From the NCBI GenBank assembly GCA_027627225.1, contig CM051024.1, forward strand, positions 79,718,704 to 79,782,703: a stretch of DNA of 64,000 bases, in the 5' to 3' direction. Made by a program: the position numbers and the translations under genes. Shown here piece by piece: positions 1 through 10,600 of this stretch. The notes under the pieces were generated by a model. That model was not told where the DNA came from and did no database searches. It was given only the letters and a program-made list of their open reading frames with translations. The first letter of the stretch is position 1; each line of letters starts with the position of its first letter. The DNA is from Congeria kusceri (lineage: Eukaryota; Mollusca; Bivalvia; Myida; Dreissenidae).

Positions 1-1445
1 TGCAAAATGACTAATATAGATCTAACTTATATCATAAAAACGAGAACACGCATCAGTATACTTTTAGAGCATCAATAATCTGTTTACTTTTGTTTTCTTT
101 ATACAAACAAAATGAATAACATATAGACTTATCTTAAACACGCGAACAAACAACAGTAAAATCTCTGAATATCAAATTGAGCGTGTAATGCTAGGTCAAT
201 GAATACATTGATTATCTTTATCTTGTAGTGGAGAAGCACCTGTCCACCCAACGTTGAATGACTTCCTGCCGGAAATAACAACAGCTTCGAACCATGGGTC
301 CGTTGCAAATGTATTGTTTTCTTGACACTACGTTCTTTCGATACCGACATTCTCTTTTGTAATCGGCGTGTACGTGGACAAAACGATGTACTTGGAATAC
401 TCCAAAATGTACTGATGTCCGTGAGATAATTATATACTCATGTGCTATTAATTATTATTCTGAATAAAATAAACTTTAATTACATGTACTTATTGCACTA
501 CAGTTTCAGTTTCTTATTCGGTGTTTAATAAGGAAAATGAACCAGTTCTTTATTCCGTATTCGTTGAATTAATATACGAGCTGATTAATTGAACTATTGT
601 TCTGATTTACCGTAAGACTTGTATGTATTATTCGTTTTAAAATGACATCAAATATATCTAGTTTGAATAAGGAATAAGAAATAGTTCCTTATTCTTTATT
701 TGATTAAGGAACCAGGAAAAATAAGGAACCAACGTACCCTCCATAATACTAGTATGCGATTGCAATCATTTTAATTTTTGGTGTGTTTTGGTACATATTG
801 GCGTAGTCACCAACGGATATAAACCTCTCACAAAATATGACTTTGGTCGATATTCATCGTAAAATGTTGTATTTTGAATATCGCAGTTGTATTTTGAATA
901 TGGTAATGTCGCAAAATCTATTTCATTTTCTTTTTTTTCATGCCTAAACTATGTGCATTTTTATATTAAATATTAGTATTGAAATAAGGGCAGGACCAAC
1001 ATCGTCTGCTTGCGACACTATGTTTTCAGATTACCTAAACTAATTCGTGCTTTCCATTATTAACCGACTCCAATATTACCAAAACACGCCAGATATTGAC
1101 GGCTACCCGTCCAGTATTAAATTTATTGTACAGTGTAAACAATGGGATGACGTCACAGAAGTGTTCAAGTACTGATAAAAAATTACTGCAACTACCTAGT
1201 ATATGCTCATTGGGCCATTCACCTTCGTTTATGGTTCTAGCACATATAGATGTCTGACACGTACACACAACAATTTGACTTGCATTCTCAAGTGTATTTT
1301 AGTCATAGTGTCATCACCTAAACGGTCATCTCTGCAACACTGATACTATTTCGATAAATAAAACATGAATTGCATTAATGCGCAATTCATTAAATGGATG
1401 TATGCCTTGAAAGAATGTGAGTTAATCATTAACTGAAAGTAAACA
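1..1445. other. A+T-rich DNA, no supported gene
   Basis: I see no coding region here. Short open frames on both strands lack recognisable motifs or splice context. The only structure I can point to is a pair of imperfect inverted arms near 527-572 and 662-705, listed separately. Confidence 0.5.
505..745. repeat. Imperfect inverted repeat, possible miniature element
   Basis: The arm at about 527-572, with runs such as 'ttctttattccgtattcg', matches the reverse complement of about 662-705, which holds 'gaataaggaataagaa', with several mismatches. The ~90-bp spacer is A+T-rich. This could be a decayed fold-back or miniature transposon. No convincing target duplication was found. Confidence 0.3.
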
Positions 1446-2159
1446 TGAGGCGTGTCGTGGGAAAACCGGGCCTAATGCATGTGCGTAAAGTGTCGTACCG
1501 GATCATCCTGTGCAGTCCACACAGGCTAATCCAGGACGGCACTTTCCGCTTTTATGGTATTTTCTGTTTCAAGGAAGTCTCTTTTAAACATAAATCCGCT
1601 GTAGGCGGAAAGTGCCGTCCTGGATTACAGGTTACGCATGCGCAAAAAAATTCCTTCTTTGTTACATATAAAATATTCAAAGTTTGATCTCAATTTTCCC
1701 CATGACCAAGCTACTTCCCAATATATCACCATACATTGTTGGAAAGATAAGGTCATAACCTTTAGAAAAAAATAGCATGTCAAAAATTTCTTTACGTTGT
1801 AACTCAACATATTTAACTTAGAATAAACACACCGGTTTGACAGGCATGGGGGCTGCCATTTTGTGCATGAATATATGGGCCAAAAGTTATGAAGCTGGGA
1901 ACCACTAAGATAAAGAAGTGCCTAAAACTGTCTTTTTCTTATTTCTTACATATAGAACTTTAAATTAATACCAAAACATTTCATTTAAACTGTATTTTAA
2001 AAATCATATGCATTATACACTGAACCCTATGTGTTTATTATCTAACTGTAACCCTGAGGATGTGACTTCCGTTTTGGTGTCATTTGACCTACATGTAGCC
2101 TGTGCGGACTGCACACTTTACGCACATGCATTAAGCCCGGTTTCCCACGACACGCCTCA
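1446..2159. mobile_element. Miniature inverted-repeat element (TGAGGCGTGTCGTGGG family), interrupted copy
   Basis: The left end starts TGAGGCGTGTCGTGGGAAAA and the right end is its near-complement, finishing ...CCCACGACACGCCTCA. The left half has its own internal inverted structure: a GC-rich tract containing 'cactttccgc' near 1540-1550 and its complement 'gcggaaagtgccgtcctgg' near 1605-1625. A ~450-bp A+T-rich segment (about 1637-2090) separates the halves and is absent from the compact copy at 6925-7129, so it is probably a later insertion. No coding capacity is visible. No target duplication is evident at these ends. Confidence 0.75.
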
Positions 2160-3919
2160 GATTTTCGTTATATTTAACTGTTTCACATACTTATTACCGT
2201 AACATTATGCATTATGAAAACAAGTTGTCATTACAACATCAACATAATTAATCTAAAATGTGTGCAAAAATATGTATGATAGACTCAATGCATTCTTAAG
2301 AATATTATTAACAAAATAAACTACTTTAAAAATGCGAACATCTCAAAGATTATGACTGAATTTTTAATTTGTTAATAACTATGTGTGAAATTTCTTTCAA
2401 ATAAAGTAAAAACGAGAACAAACGCTTTTTTAATATTGCACACGTGTATAATAGCATGCAATGGAATACTAATATGTATTAACGTAACATTTAAAGACGT
2501 TCGTTTCAACAAAAAGAAAATAATTGGGTTAATTTCTCCTTTTGCTTCATTTTTTCTTAATTGTATATATGTTACCATATACTAATTTCATCTCTAATGT
2601 CCATTTAAAATACATTTTTTAATAGTAAAAGTTCATAAATCATATTTAATAATCAAAAACACACTATGCAATGTATTTTCAAACAAATTTAGTTCAGAAA
2701 TTATCCATTAAATATCTTTAAAAAGGCTACACAGGTACCCTATATGACATCCAATATTCCCCAAACAAGTTCCATGAGCCATTTTTTTTAAATTAATGTT
2801 TTGGTGTAAATATACATTTGTGCATGTCTGTGCGAAATTTAAGAAAATCTGTCGTTTGGAAAAAAAAATGCATTTTGATAAAAATGAAGTTTCAGAAAGC
2901 ATTATTAGTTCCCATTTGACACACTTAATGTCCAGTCAAATTCATTATTCAAGCAGTAAATGTAGGTAAAACGTTTTTATTATCAACATACACATGTATA
3001 TTGCGAAACAAAGCATGTACAAACATATCAGTTGAAAGAACAATAACCTTGTTTGAAAAATAACTATCTTACATATTTAAAACATTGATAAAAATCCAAA
3101 CTGAAAACGGGGCTTCGACAGGTACCGTATTCAAAACCCAATATTTCCGGAAGAAGGCGTTGACCCCTAATTTTTAAGACTGTTTTAGTTTCAGTATACA
3201 ACGATGCATGTATGTGGGATCTTTTAACAAAATCTGTAAGTTTATCATTGTTACAGTAATGACTAATTGGGCAGATATAGGTGTCAAGGTCACGTTATTT
3301 AAATCATATTGATCGCCTATTTTAAACGTTGCTGACTATTATACATATACCTATATATATTGAATTTGTATATTTAAATAAATTTTGTTGAAAATAACTA
3401 CATCATTTTTCTTTTGGAAACCACAAATACAAAACTGTTTATAAAGAAAAGGGTAATAATCCCATTATAATGGCAAATTATATAGTGAGCGAACACCAAG
3501 CAACATATGGGTATGAAAAACAATATTTATGTATCTTCCATTCGTTTAAAGACTATACAAAGAGTTCATATGCTAATGAGCAGTAAATAAAGCGTATAAC
3601 ATTTACATGTGGCTTAGATGTTTCATATTGTACCATTTTGAAAACAGAATTCATATAATACCACATAGACAAAATTGATCTGATGATTTTCCTCAAGTCC
3701 AATTTAAGTTACGATTTCCCTTTTTGTGAAATGCAGACCAGAGCTCTTGCAGCATTTGTTTGGAACATTTATCCTCGTTCCTACTCTGCAAAGATACGTA
3801 AAACGGTATTGAAAATTCAGATTTAATATGTTAAAGTAATTACTATGACCAATCGCAGGACAACAGAGTAGTTAGTTAAGGTCATTTCATGCATTTCAGA
3901 ATAAAATAAAGCTAAAATG
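2160..3919. other. A+T-rich DNA with a diverged direct repeat
   Basis: No gene is supported. Segments near 2725-2860 and 3110-3245 share an order of short matches: 'caggtacc', 'ccaatatt', 'gcatgt' and 'aaaatctgt'. They look like two very diverged copies of one unit about 385 bp apart. The rest is low-complexity A+T-rich sequence. Confidence 0.4.
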
Positions 3920-4325
3920 TTTAAAGGGACTATGTCAACGAAAAAACCCCGAAACAAAACGGTTTCCTATTGCACTATAAATGATATTTTATGATAGTAA
4001 TGCGCTATACTAAAACGCGACTTAGGAAATGACAGTAGACAGCGCTTGAACCAACTGCGTTATTAAGCTTTGTATGGATACGTGTGTAAACTATGGTTAT
4101 ATACAATATTAATAGTTCTGACGTCAAAATGTAAACACGAAAAGGGCCAAACAAACAGAACATCTATTATAAATACATTTTTATCTCAGAATATGTACAA
4201 TGTTTTCCCAGTATATCTACTCTTTTAACGGTTATTATATGCCAGAATTAATAGCTTGATTTTATAAAAAAAAATATAAGAAATTGCCCCTTTGAGGCCC
4301 TTTTCGATGACATAGTCCCTTTAAA
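3920..4325. mobile_element. Miniature DNA transposon with TTTAAA-flanked termini
   Basis: The left terminus reads AAAGGGACTATGTCAACGAA and the right terminus reversed reads AAAGGGACTATGTCATCGAA, one mismatch in 20. Both are bordered by TTTAAA (3920-3925 and 4320-4325), which contains TTAA. The ~400-bp interior has no coding capacity. The short length, terminal repeats and symmetrical TTAA-type flanks fit a non-autonomous cut-and-paste element. The superfamily is not decided: a TTAA target suggests piggyBac, but these termini are not typical of it. Confidence 0.65.
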
Positions 4326-5539
4326 TAATGCAAACCATCATATTGGGGTCCTTTACTGGAGCATTTAAGCATTTAATTTTATCCATGTGCCAATTAAATA
4401 ACAATTTATTGTTCAAATGTTTTTACCGAACGTAAACATGAATAATCAAGCGCAAACGTTTGAATACATCCAGTTTTCCTAACGAAGAAAATGTCCACCT
4501 AGATACACAGTTCATATTGTAGGAAAACCGATCCTAACGCTTCCACATAGATATCTACCTTTTAGAACCCCGTTTTAAATGCATTTGAAAAACCCTTGAA
4601 ATTGCATGAATTTCTTTAATTTTGTAATTGCTTTGATGCTATTTGAAAGTTGACGTTTAGTAAAGATGTAGATTTCAAGTTATTAATTGAAAGTAGATAT
4701 ATATCTTAGTTAGCTAGAAATGTTATATTACTTTCGTTTGGGAGTTTCATTGTGTTACCAAAGTGGGTAATGTAATGAGTTAAATAAAACAAGCTTAATA
4801 TCCTACCAAACTAGTTTATATAGTACAGTTGTAAGTCCGTCTGATCCTGGGCTTTTATAATCTCGTTGTTCTGATATTTCTAGAATCGATATCAAAACTT
4901 ATATTGAGAAAGTTCTTACTTCATTGTTACTGATTTTATTAGCTGTATCTTTTTCTTGTCGGGCTTTTTTGTTTATTGTATTTCTTTCGAACACTTTATC
5001 CATTTTGCTGTTGATGCTTGATTTTTTATTGTTGAATAATATTTACAGCTCATTTGTAACTGTCTGTAAAGTATTCATAATCGTTTTGTACGTTTATTCC
5101 GGTGTTGTTCTTTTTATCTACAGGTACCTGTGGTATAAGCAACATTTACAAGTTTCACACATTTTATTATAACAAAGCCTCTACACGAACCAGTCAGAGA
5201 CTTAAGGAAGTTTATAAATAAAAGAAATTGACACATTTTTCTCTACTTAGCTTTGTAAATACGGACCCTGTATTACTGCAATAGGATTAAAAGTAAACTA
5301 TTCATTATTTTGAAAACTATAATGCGTGCACTAATATAATGTAAGTGTATAAGTGTAATGCTAAAGTTGTGTTGCGAACTTGACGCAAATCTCTTCAACA
5401 TATCCGCTCTTAATCTCACCGAGCACATCGTGCACAGACTGGTATAGGGCAAATTTCTTGATTCTTCTGTTGAAAGTCGTCAGTCGTCCGTTAACCCTCG
5501 TCTAAATGCCGTCAACAATCTGACCGTTATCGCGATTAA
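4326..5539. other. A+T-rich DNA, no supported gene
   Basis: An open frame at 4924-5172 gives a hydrophobic, low-complexity peptide with no family features, typical of chance frames in T-rich DNA. No RNA gene or repeat boundary was recognised. Confidence 0.4.
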
Positions 5540-5975
5540 GACTTCATTTCTTATTCAATCTTCACCAAACTTGCACAGTTTGTGTATAACCATCAAGTCT
5601 CGAATATATTTTGCAAAAATCGGACCAGAAACTTTTTCAAGGAATAATGCAGACATTGTTTTTTCAATACAGTTCTCATATAATCTTCACCAAAACTTCC
5701 ACAGTTTGTTTGACTAAATAGTCTCAGTTAAAGCTACAGATGGGCAAGGTTAGACCACAAACAGCGCAGTTATGGCCCCTTGATTGCCTTTGTTATTCAT
5801 AGAGACTTCAGATTTCTTCTAAATTTCACCAAACTTCCACAGTTGGTTTATTATCTCAAGGTCAGAGAAGACACCAACAATGGACCGGATTGGACCAGAA
5901 ACGCTAGAGTTATTGCATTCTTCCTTGAGACAGACATCGTTTTTCTTCCAATCTTGACCAAACCTCTCAAGTTTG
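5540..5975. repeat. Diverged ~130-bp tandem repeat (about four units)
   Basis: A core resembling 'aatcttcaccaaacttgcac' followed by 'agtttg' recurs near 5560, 5685, 5822 and 5950, about 125-137 bp apart. Each core is followed by related text including 'ggaccagaaac' and 'gttatggcccctt'. Units are quite diverged. Repeats with this wording are, as I recall, common in bivalve genomes. The open frame at 5780-6082 runs through the array and is not a credible gene. Confidence 0.6.
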
Positions 5976-6924
5976 TGCGTTCCTTCTCAGCAGTCTCAGC
6001 AGAAGCCAAATATTGTTTTATTCTAAGAGTGATTGTCCATGTTTATTTAATTAGTAGATCTACGACCCGTTTATGCCGATGAAGACACTTGCGCCACTAA
6101 AACAATACCAATATACATTCGATAGTGAATTAATGTTTTTATACCTGCGCACAACAAAGCGAACCAAAGTGTTCCCAAACCAGCCTGTATCTCTGTTTGT
6201 CCGTCTGTCCGCCTGTGTGTATGTAAACACAGTTTTCTCGAATTATTCTTCGTACAACAAAATGAAATTTCACAGAAGCAAATTTGCATACTCCAAGGAG
6301 ATTCCCATTTAAAACACTTAGCTATGTACAATTTAGCGGTAATCCCCATCCAAAGGCATGCGTTGCCATAATTAAAGGTAGAATGAATCAAATTAATTAA
6401 AAGCCTGTGCGGTTATTTTTCTACACGAAATGCCTCATTGCTCCCGTAAAAAGCTACAACATTAATTGTGCGTTGATCGTTGTGTTCCCTGCTTCAGGTA
6501 ATTCAGTTGCAAATTAATAATTCATTATAAACCATATATAGGTTCCGTAAAATACAAGGGCATGCTGAACGTGTTCCAACAAAACGGATGTTGCATCATG
6601 GAACTTAATAACACAACCATTAAAATTTAAACAACAAACACACTGAATCATTCAACTGTCTAACCTTAAAATATGAATGGTGCAACATGGTTTCATCATA
6701 TCATAATGGAAAGCATATTAAATTGAATATTTTATCAAGGCTTGAAATTTGTCTACGCGCAACGATCTATTGGCTCATCAGTATAACTTAAAAAAGAAAT
6801 AATACATTAGTTACCGGATATATCATTCAAGTACATCTTTTAAAGAGACATATTCACAAAAACTCATTGACTTTCTTTAATGCGAACACTTAAGCATCTG
6901 GGCTAACTAAAAACAAATATTATA
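5976..6924. other. No supported gene; simple-repeat-like tract
   Basis: A 'tctgtttgtccgtctgtccgc' style tract near 6190-6215 resembles the 'gtccgtccgtacgtacg' tract near 42270. Both are of a kind often found inside mollusc transposons. Nothing else is recognisable. Confidence 0.35.
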
Positions 6925-7129
6925 TGAGGCTTGTCGTGGGAAAACCGGGCTTAATGCATGTACGTAAAGTGTCGTCCCAGATTAGCCTGTGCAGTCCGGA
7001 CAGGCTTATCCATGACGGCACTTTCCGCTGTTATCGTATTTTCCGTTTCAAGGAAGTCTTTTCTAAACATAAAACCGCCGTCCTAGATTAGCCTACGCGT
7101 TAACCCCGGTTTTCCCACGACACGCCTCA
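6925..7129. mobile_element. Miniature inverted-repeat element, compact copy (TGAGGC family)
   Basis: The left end is TGAGGCTTGTCGTGGGAAAA and the right end reversed is TGAGGCGTGTCGTGGGAAAA. TA lies immediately outside both ends, so a TA target duplication (Tc1/mariner-like) is possible. The internal tract with 'gtgcagtccggacaggct' is itself partly palindromic. Length is 205 bp with no coding capacity. This is the uninterrupted version of the element at 1446-2159. Confidence 0.75.
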
Positions 7130-7149
7130 TATACAGAAAAAACATATTT

Positions 7150-7222
7150 TTCTTCGTCGGGGCTCGAAGCTACGGCCTTCGGTATGAACAGTCTGTCTCG
7201 CTAACCAATCTGCCATTTAGAC
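7150..7222 (-). other. tRNA-like sequence, probable SINE head or tRNA relic
   Basis: On the - strand, TGGCAGATTGG (7215-7205) matches an internal A box and GCTTCGAGCCCC (7170-7159) resembles a B box, at tRNA-like spacing. Acceptor and anticodon stems do not pair convincingly, so this is not a functional tRNA. A tRNA-derived SINE fragment is the likeliest reading. Confidence 0.35.
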
Positions 7223-8105
7223 TTATAAAAATTGAAGCGTATTTTTAACGCCAAGTAAGCGACACACACTTTTTTCATAATACCGACGAAAGGCGTTTCA
7301 TACATGCACTAGTATAATTCAATCCAAACGACAACGTCAAAATAATCAGGGACAATATCATTTTAAATATTAACGAACACCTTTAAAACGTTAATATAAA
7401 CTATGTGTATTGTTCGAAAATATTAACCTTGCCAATGTGTAGTTAATGTACATTACATGGTTACCTCCTTAATAAAGAAAATTATAAGATGTTATTGATA
7501 TATTATCAAAAATACTGCAAAGAGGTTGTCATATCCCCTTTCAGTCATAGTTTACAATTTAGGAATAATGAAACTCCTGGGGTGGTATTCTGAAACTTTC
7601 TTACAAATATTTTTAGCTTAGATTTTAATATTTTTCTAAGTTTTTATCTATATCTCTGAAATTTTCTTAGTTTCGGTCTAAGAAATGTGAATTCCTCTTA
7701 GAATGTTCTTAAAGTGGCTGTTTTTGTCTAAAAAAAAGTTAGAAACCTTTACATCAGTCTTAAACTTATAGAATTTTCGAAGACATTTTTTATCCGCCAT
7801 TTTTGTTGATATTCGAACACAAGCCTCAAATTTCGCGACAAACTATCGCAGGTAAGTAATAAATAACGTTTGTGAATCAACTTGTACACTTTAAATGGGT
7901 TTTGCAACACCTCTTATGTACATAAAAAAAATCTTTATTGCTGATTGCAGCTATCTAGTGTTCGATATTGATTTAGCCAAAATGTAACCACCGATTAAAA
8001 TGGACATCTTAATTACTCATACTCGTAAAGCATGTAGGCTAGATACAAACATACAAGTAAATATTATATTTGCACTTACACGAGTATTTATGTTTTCACT
8101 TACAG

Positions 8106-10102
8106 GACAAATTAATTGGATATGAACCCTGTTTATTTACTCTTTGAAGATATGAACGAAAGACTGAAAATGTAACCAACATTGAGGTTGTCAGACGATA
8201 TCGTCTGGACAGGGATGGCATCGACCGCCTTAATGTAGAATATGGTGAAAGATTATCACCGATAACTCTTGGGCCAAGGAATGTCTCTTCCTTAGAGAAG
8301 ATTCTAGTCACGCTACGCTATTTTGCGTCGGGTGACTTTTAGATCAACGACGGAGACATTCACAGTCTGTCACAGCCATCAGTGTCGAGGGCAGTGACAC
8401 AGTTCAATGAGATGCTCGCGAGTAGAGAGACAACATCAAGATATATATCTTTCCCACTCAACATGTGTGACTTAGTCAGGATCCAGACGGATTTCCGAGG
8501 CATAGCCAACTGCCCAAAAGTAGTAGGGGTGATTTGACGCCATACATATGCAAATTCAGGCTCCGCATCTTAACGAGGATGCATATGTGAACAGAATGGG
8601 ATACCATTCTATCAATACTCAGGTATTAAATAACAGGATGCATCTATTGTACCTAACATAAGGGATAAAGCCAAACATTAGTCTATATAGATTCACATTT
8701 CAGAGTTAACTAACATTTATGTCACCCACCTAACTACGATTAATGGAACCTCCCCTGTAAATCGCCCTTATACTCATCGTTAAACATAATGGGAGTGAGT
8801 TAGAAACATGCATTATGTTTGCATGTGTTAATATACAGGGTTGCATTTAATATCTAGGTCGATGTTTATAATCAATGATACACAATGTTCATCGTTTAAA
8901 AAAAACCGTTGCATTTGACAATGACTAACACAGAATCACGAGCTTGTATACAAGACAAACATCTTCCTTAATTGTTTTATTATAGGTGATATTTGATGGC
9001 CAAGATAGACTAATAGACTTAGTGGCACGATGGCCTGGCTCGACCCACGACAGTCGTATACTGAGAGAAAGTGGAGTGTTCCAACTGTTTGAACGGGGAC
9101 ATGTGGCGGATTAACACCAATATCTGCTTGGTGACAGCGGCTATCCGTGCACGCAGTGGCTGCTTACCCCCTATTTGCACACGGCCAATGCACCGCAGGT
9201 GAACTACAACAGGTACATAATAAATGACCAGTTGTTTTCATTTGTATGAGAAATTGCAACCATCGTCTACATTTATCACAAAAGTATAAGAAATACTCTT
9301 GAAGTATCCCATATTTATGTAAAATAAAAAAGTAGTACAGCAATAAGTGCACCATCACAGACCTAGGGTATGCTTAATGTGTGGTTTGTATATGTTTAAT
9401 ATTAAAATCCATTTCATGCTACTAGAATCTGATTTTATGGGGTATAACAATAACAAACATTCACTAAGATTATTACTAATGTATTTATATTGCTATATTA
9501 TCACAAAACATTTGTTTGAACAACAAAAATTAAATATATAGTACAAATTTAACTGAATCTTATTAAATGTAACATTAACATCACAGGGCTCATAAGATAA
9601 CGAGGGCCAAAGTGCAGAGGAGAATCGGCCAATTAAAACGAAGATGGGCGTATAACATGGCGAAATTCGTCTGAAACCAAAACAGGCTTGCCAGTAATAA
9701 TTATTAATTAATTTATTATTGTGAATAAAAATTAAAGACAGGATTTCATTTATAATTAATTATAATAAGTTATAACAATGTCAGATTTAATCGTTATATA
9801 ACATAATTCATTTAGTAGTGTTAAAATGTGTATTTAAGAATAAATATTAGTTATAATGATAATCCTATATACAAATCAAATTTACCAAAAACAGAAAAAA
9901 TGGACAAGGTTATTAATTGGATTCAATGTCAATTTACAGAGTTATCATGGCATGTGGTGTGTTGCATAATGTATGCAAAGACACGAATATCCCCATGATT
10001 GGTGAAGACAGGGAGGAAAACAGGCAACAGGATTCTCCAAATCATGGAATTCAAAATGGGCTGCGCTACAGGGACTTTGTGGCCATACATTATTTTAGTT
10101 AG
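8106..10102 (+). pseudogene. HARBI1-type (PIF/Harbinger) transposase pseudogene
   Basis: Four exon-like blocks follow GT-AG rules: 8106-8622, 8986-9212, 9587-9672 and 9940-10102. Block 1 carries 'LRYFASGDF' and 'SQPSVSRAV', the helix-turn-helix region typical of HARBI1, and ends with the first catalytic Asp context ('DAIHMQIQ') and 'GYHSINTQ'. Block 2 has 'RWPGSTHDSRIL' and 'LLGDSGYP', the second catalytic Asp. Block 3 has 'TRAKVQRRIGQLKRRW', where the usual Glu of the DDE triad is replaced (V-Q where V-E is expected). Block 4 has 'ACGVLHNVCKD' and 'YRDFVAIHYF', the usual C-terminus. In-frame stops lie in blocks 1, 2 and 3. An extra T in a TTT run near 8533-8535 shifts frame before the first Asp. 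The enzyme would cut and paste the element, but this copy cannot. Confidence 0.88.
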
Positions 10103-10600
10103 GATTTCAACAAACAAATCAAGTAAATGATATAAGCAATTCAATATAAATACTACAGTGTGCCATACATTGTTTACAAACATGTTAATGTAAATGATGT
10201 ATATTGTCAATGATTATCTTGATTGACAGTTTACAATGAAAAAGAAATACAACATTAACAAAATTATCATTTTGTATAATATGACATAGAACTATTTACA
10301 AATCAACATTATACATCTTTATACAATTAATAACAGTAACGTAACATTTAATTAAATATAAAAGCTTAAATGATTAACATCTTTTAATACTTTTAAATTA
10401 CAATAGTGATAATGCATTAACCTTTTTTTCAATAGTTGCACATGTAAGTGTTAATTTAATGCCATATTTCATTTCAGAGAAAAGATACAGTTTCTTATAC
10501 TATGTACTAGGAAAACTACAATGAGTAATGGTAATTTATATTAATTACTAAATAACAACAAAACATTTACATGGTAAATAATCATGTATGGTTAATGAAG

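Noticed and set aside
4924..5172. Hydrophobic 82-codon frame as a membrane protein
   Set aside because: T-rich DNA gives Leu/Phe/Val-rich frames by chance. No start context, splice or family support.
7150..7222. Functional tRNA gene
   Set aside because: Internal boxes are present, but acceptor and anticodon stems do not pair. Kept only as a tRNA-like relic.
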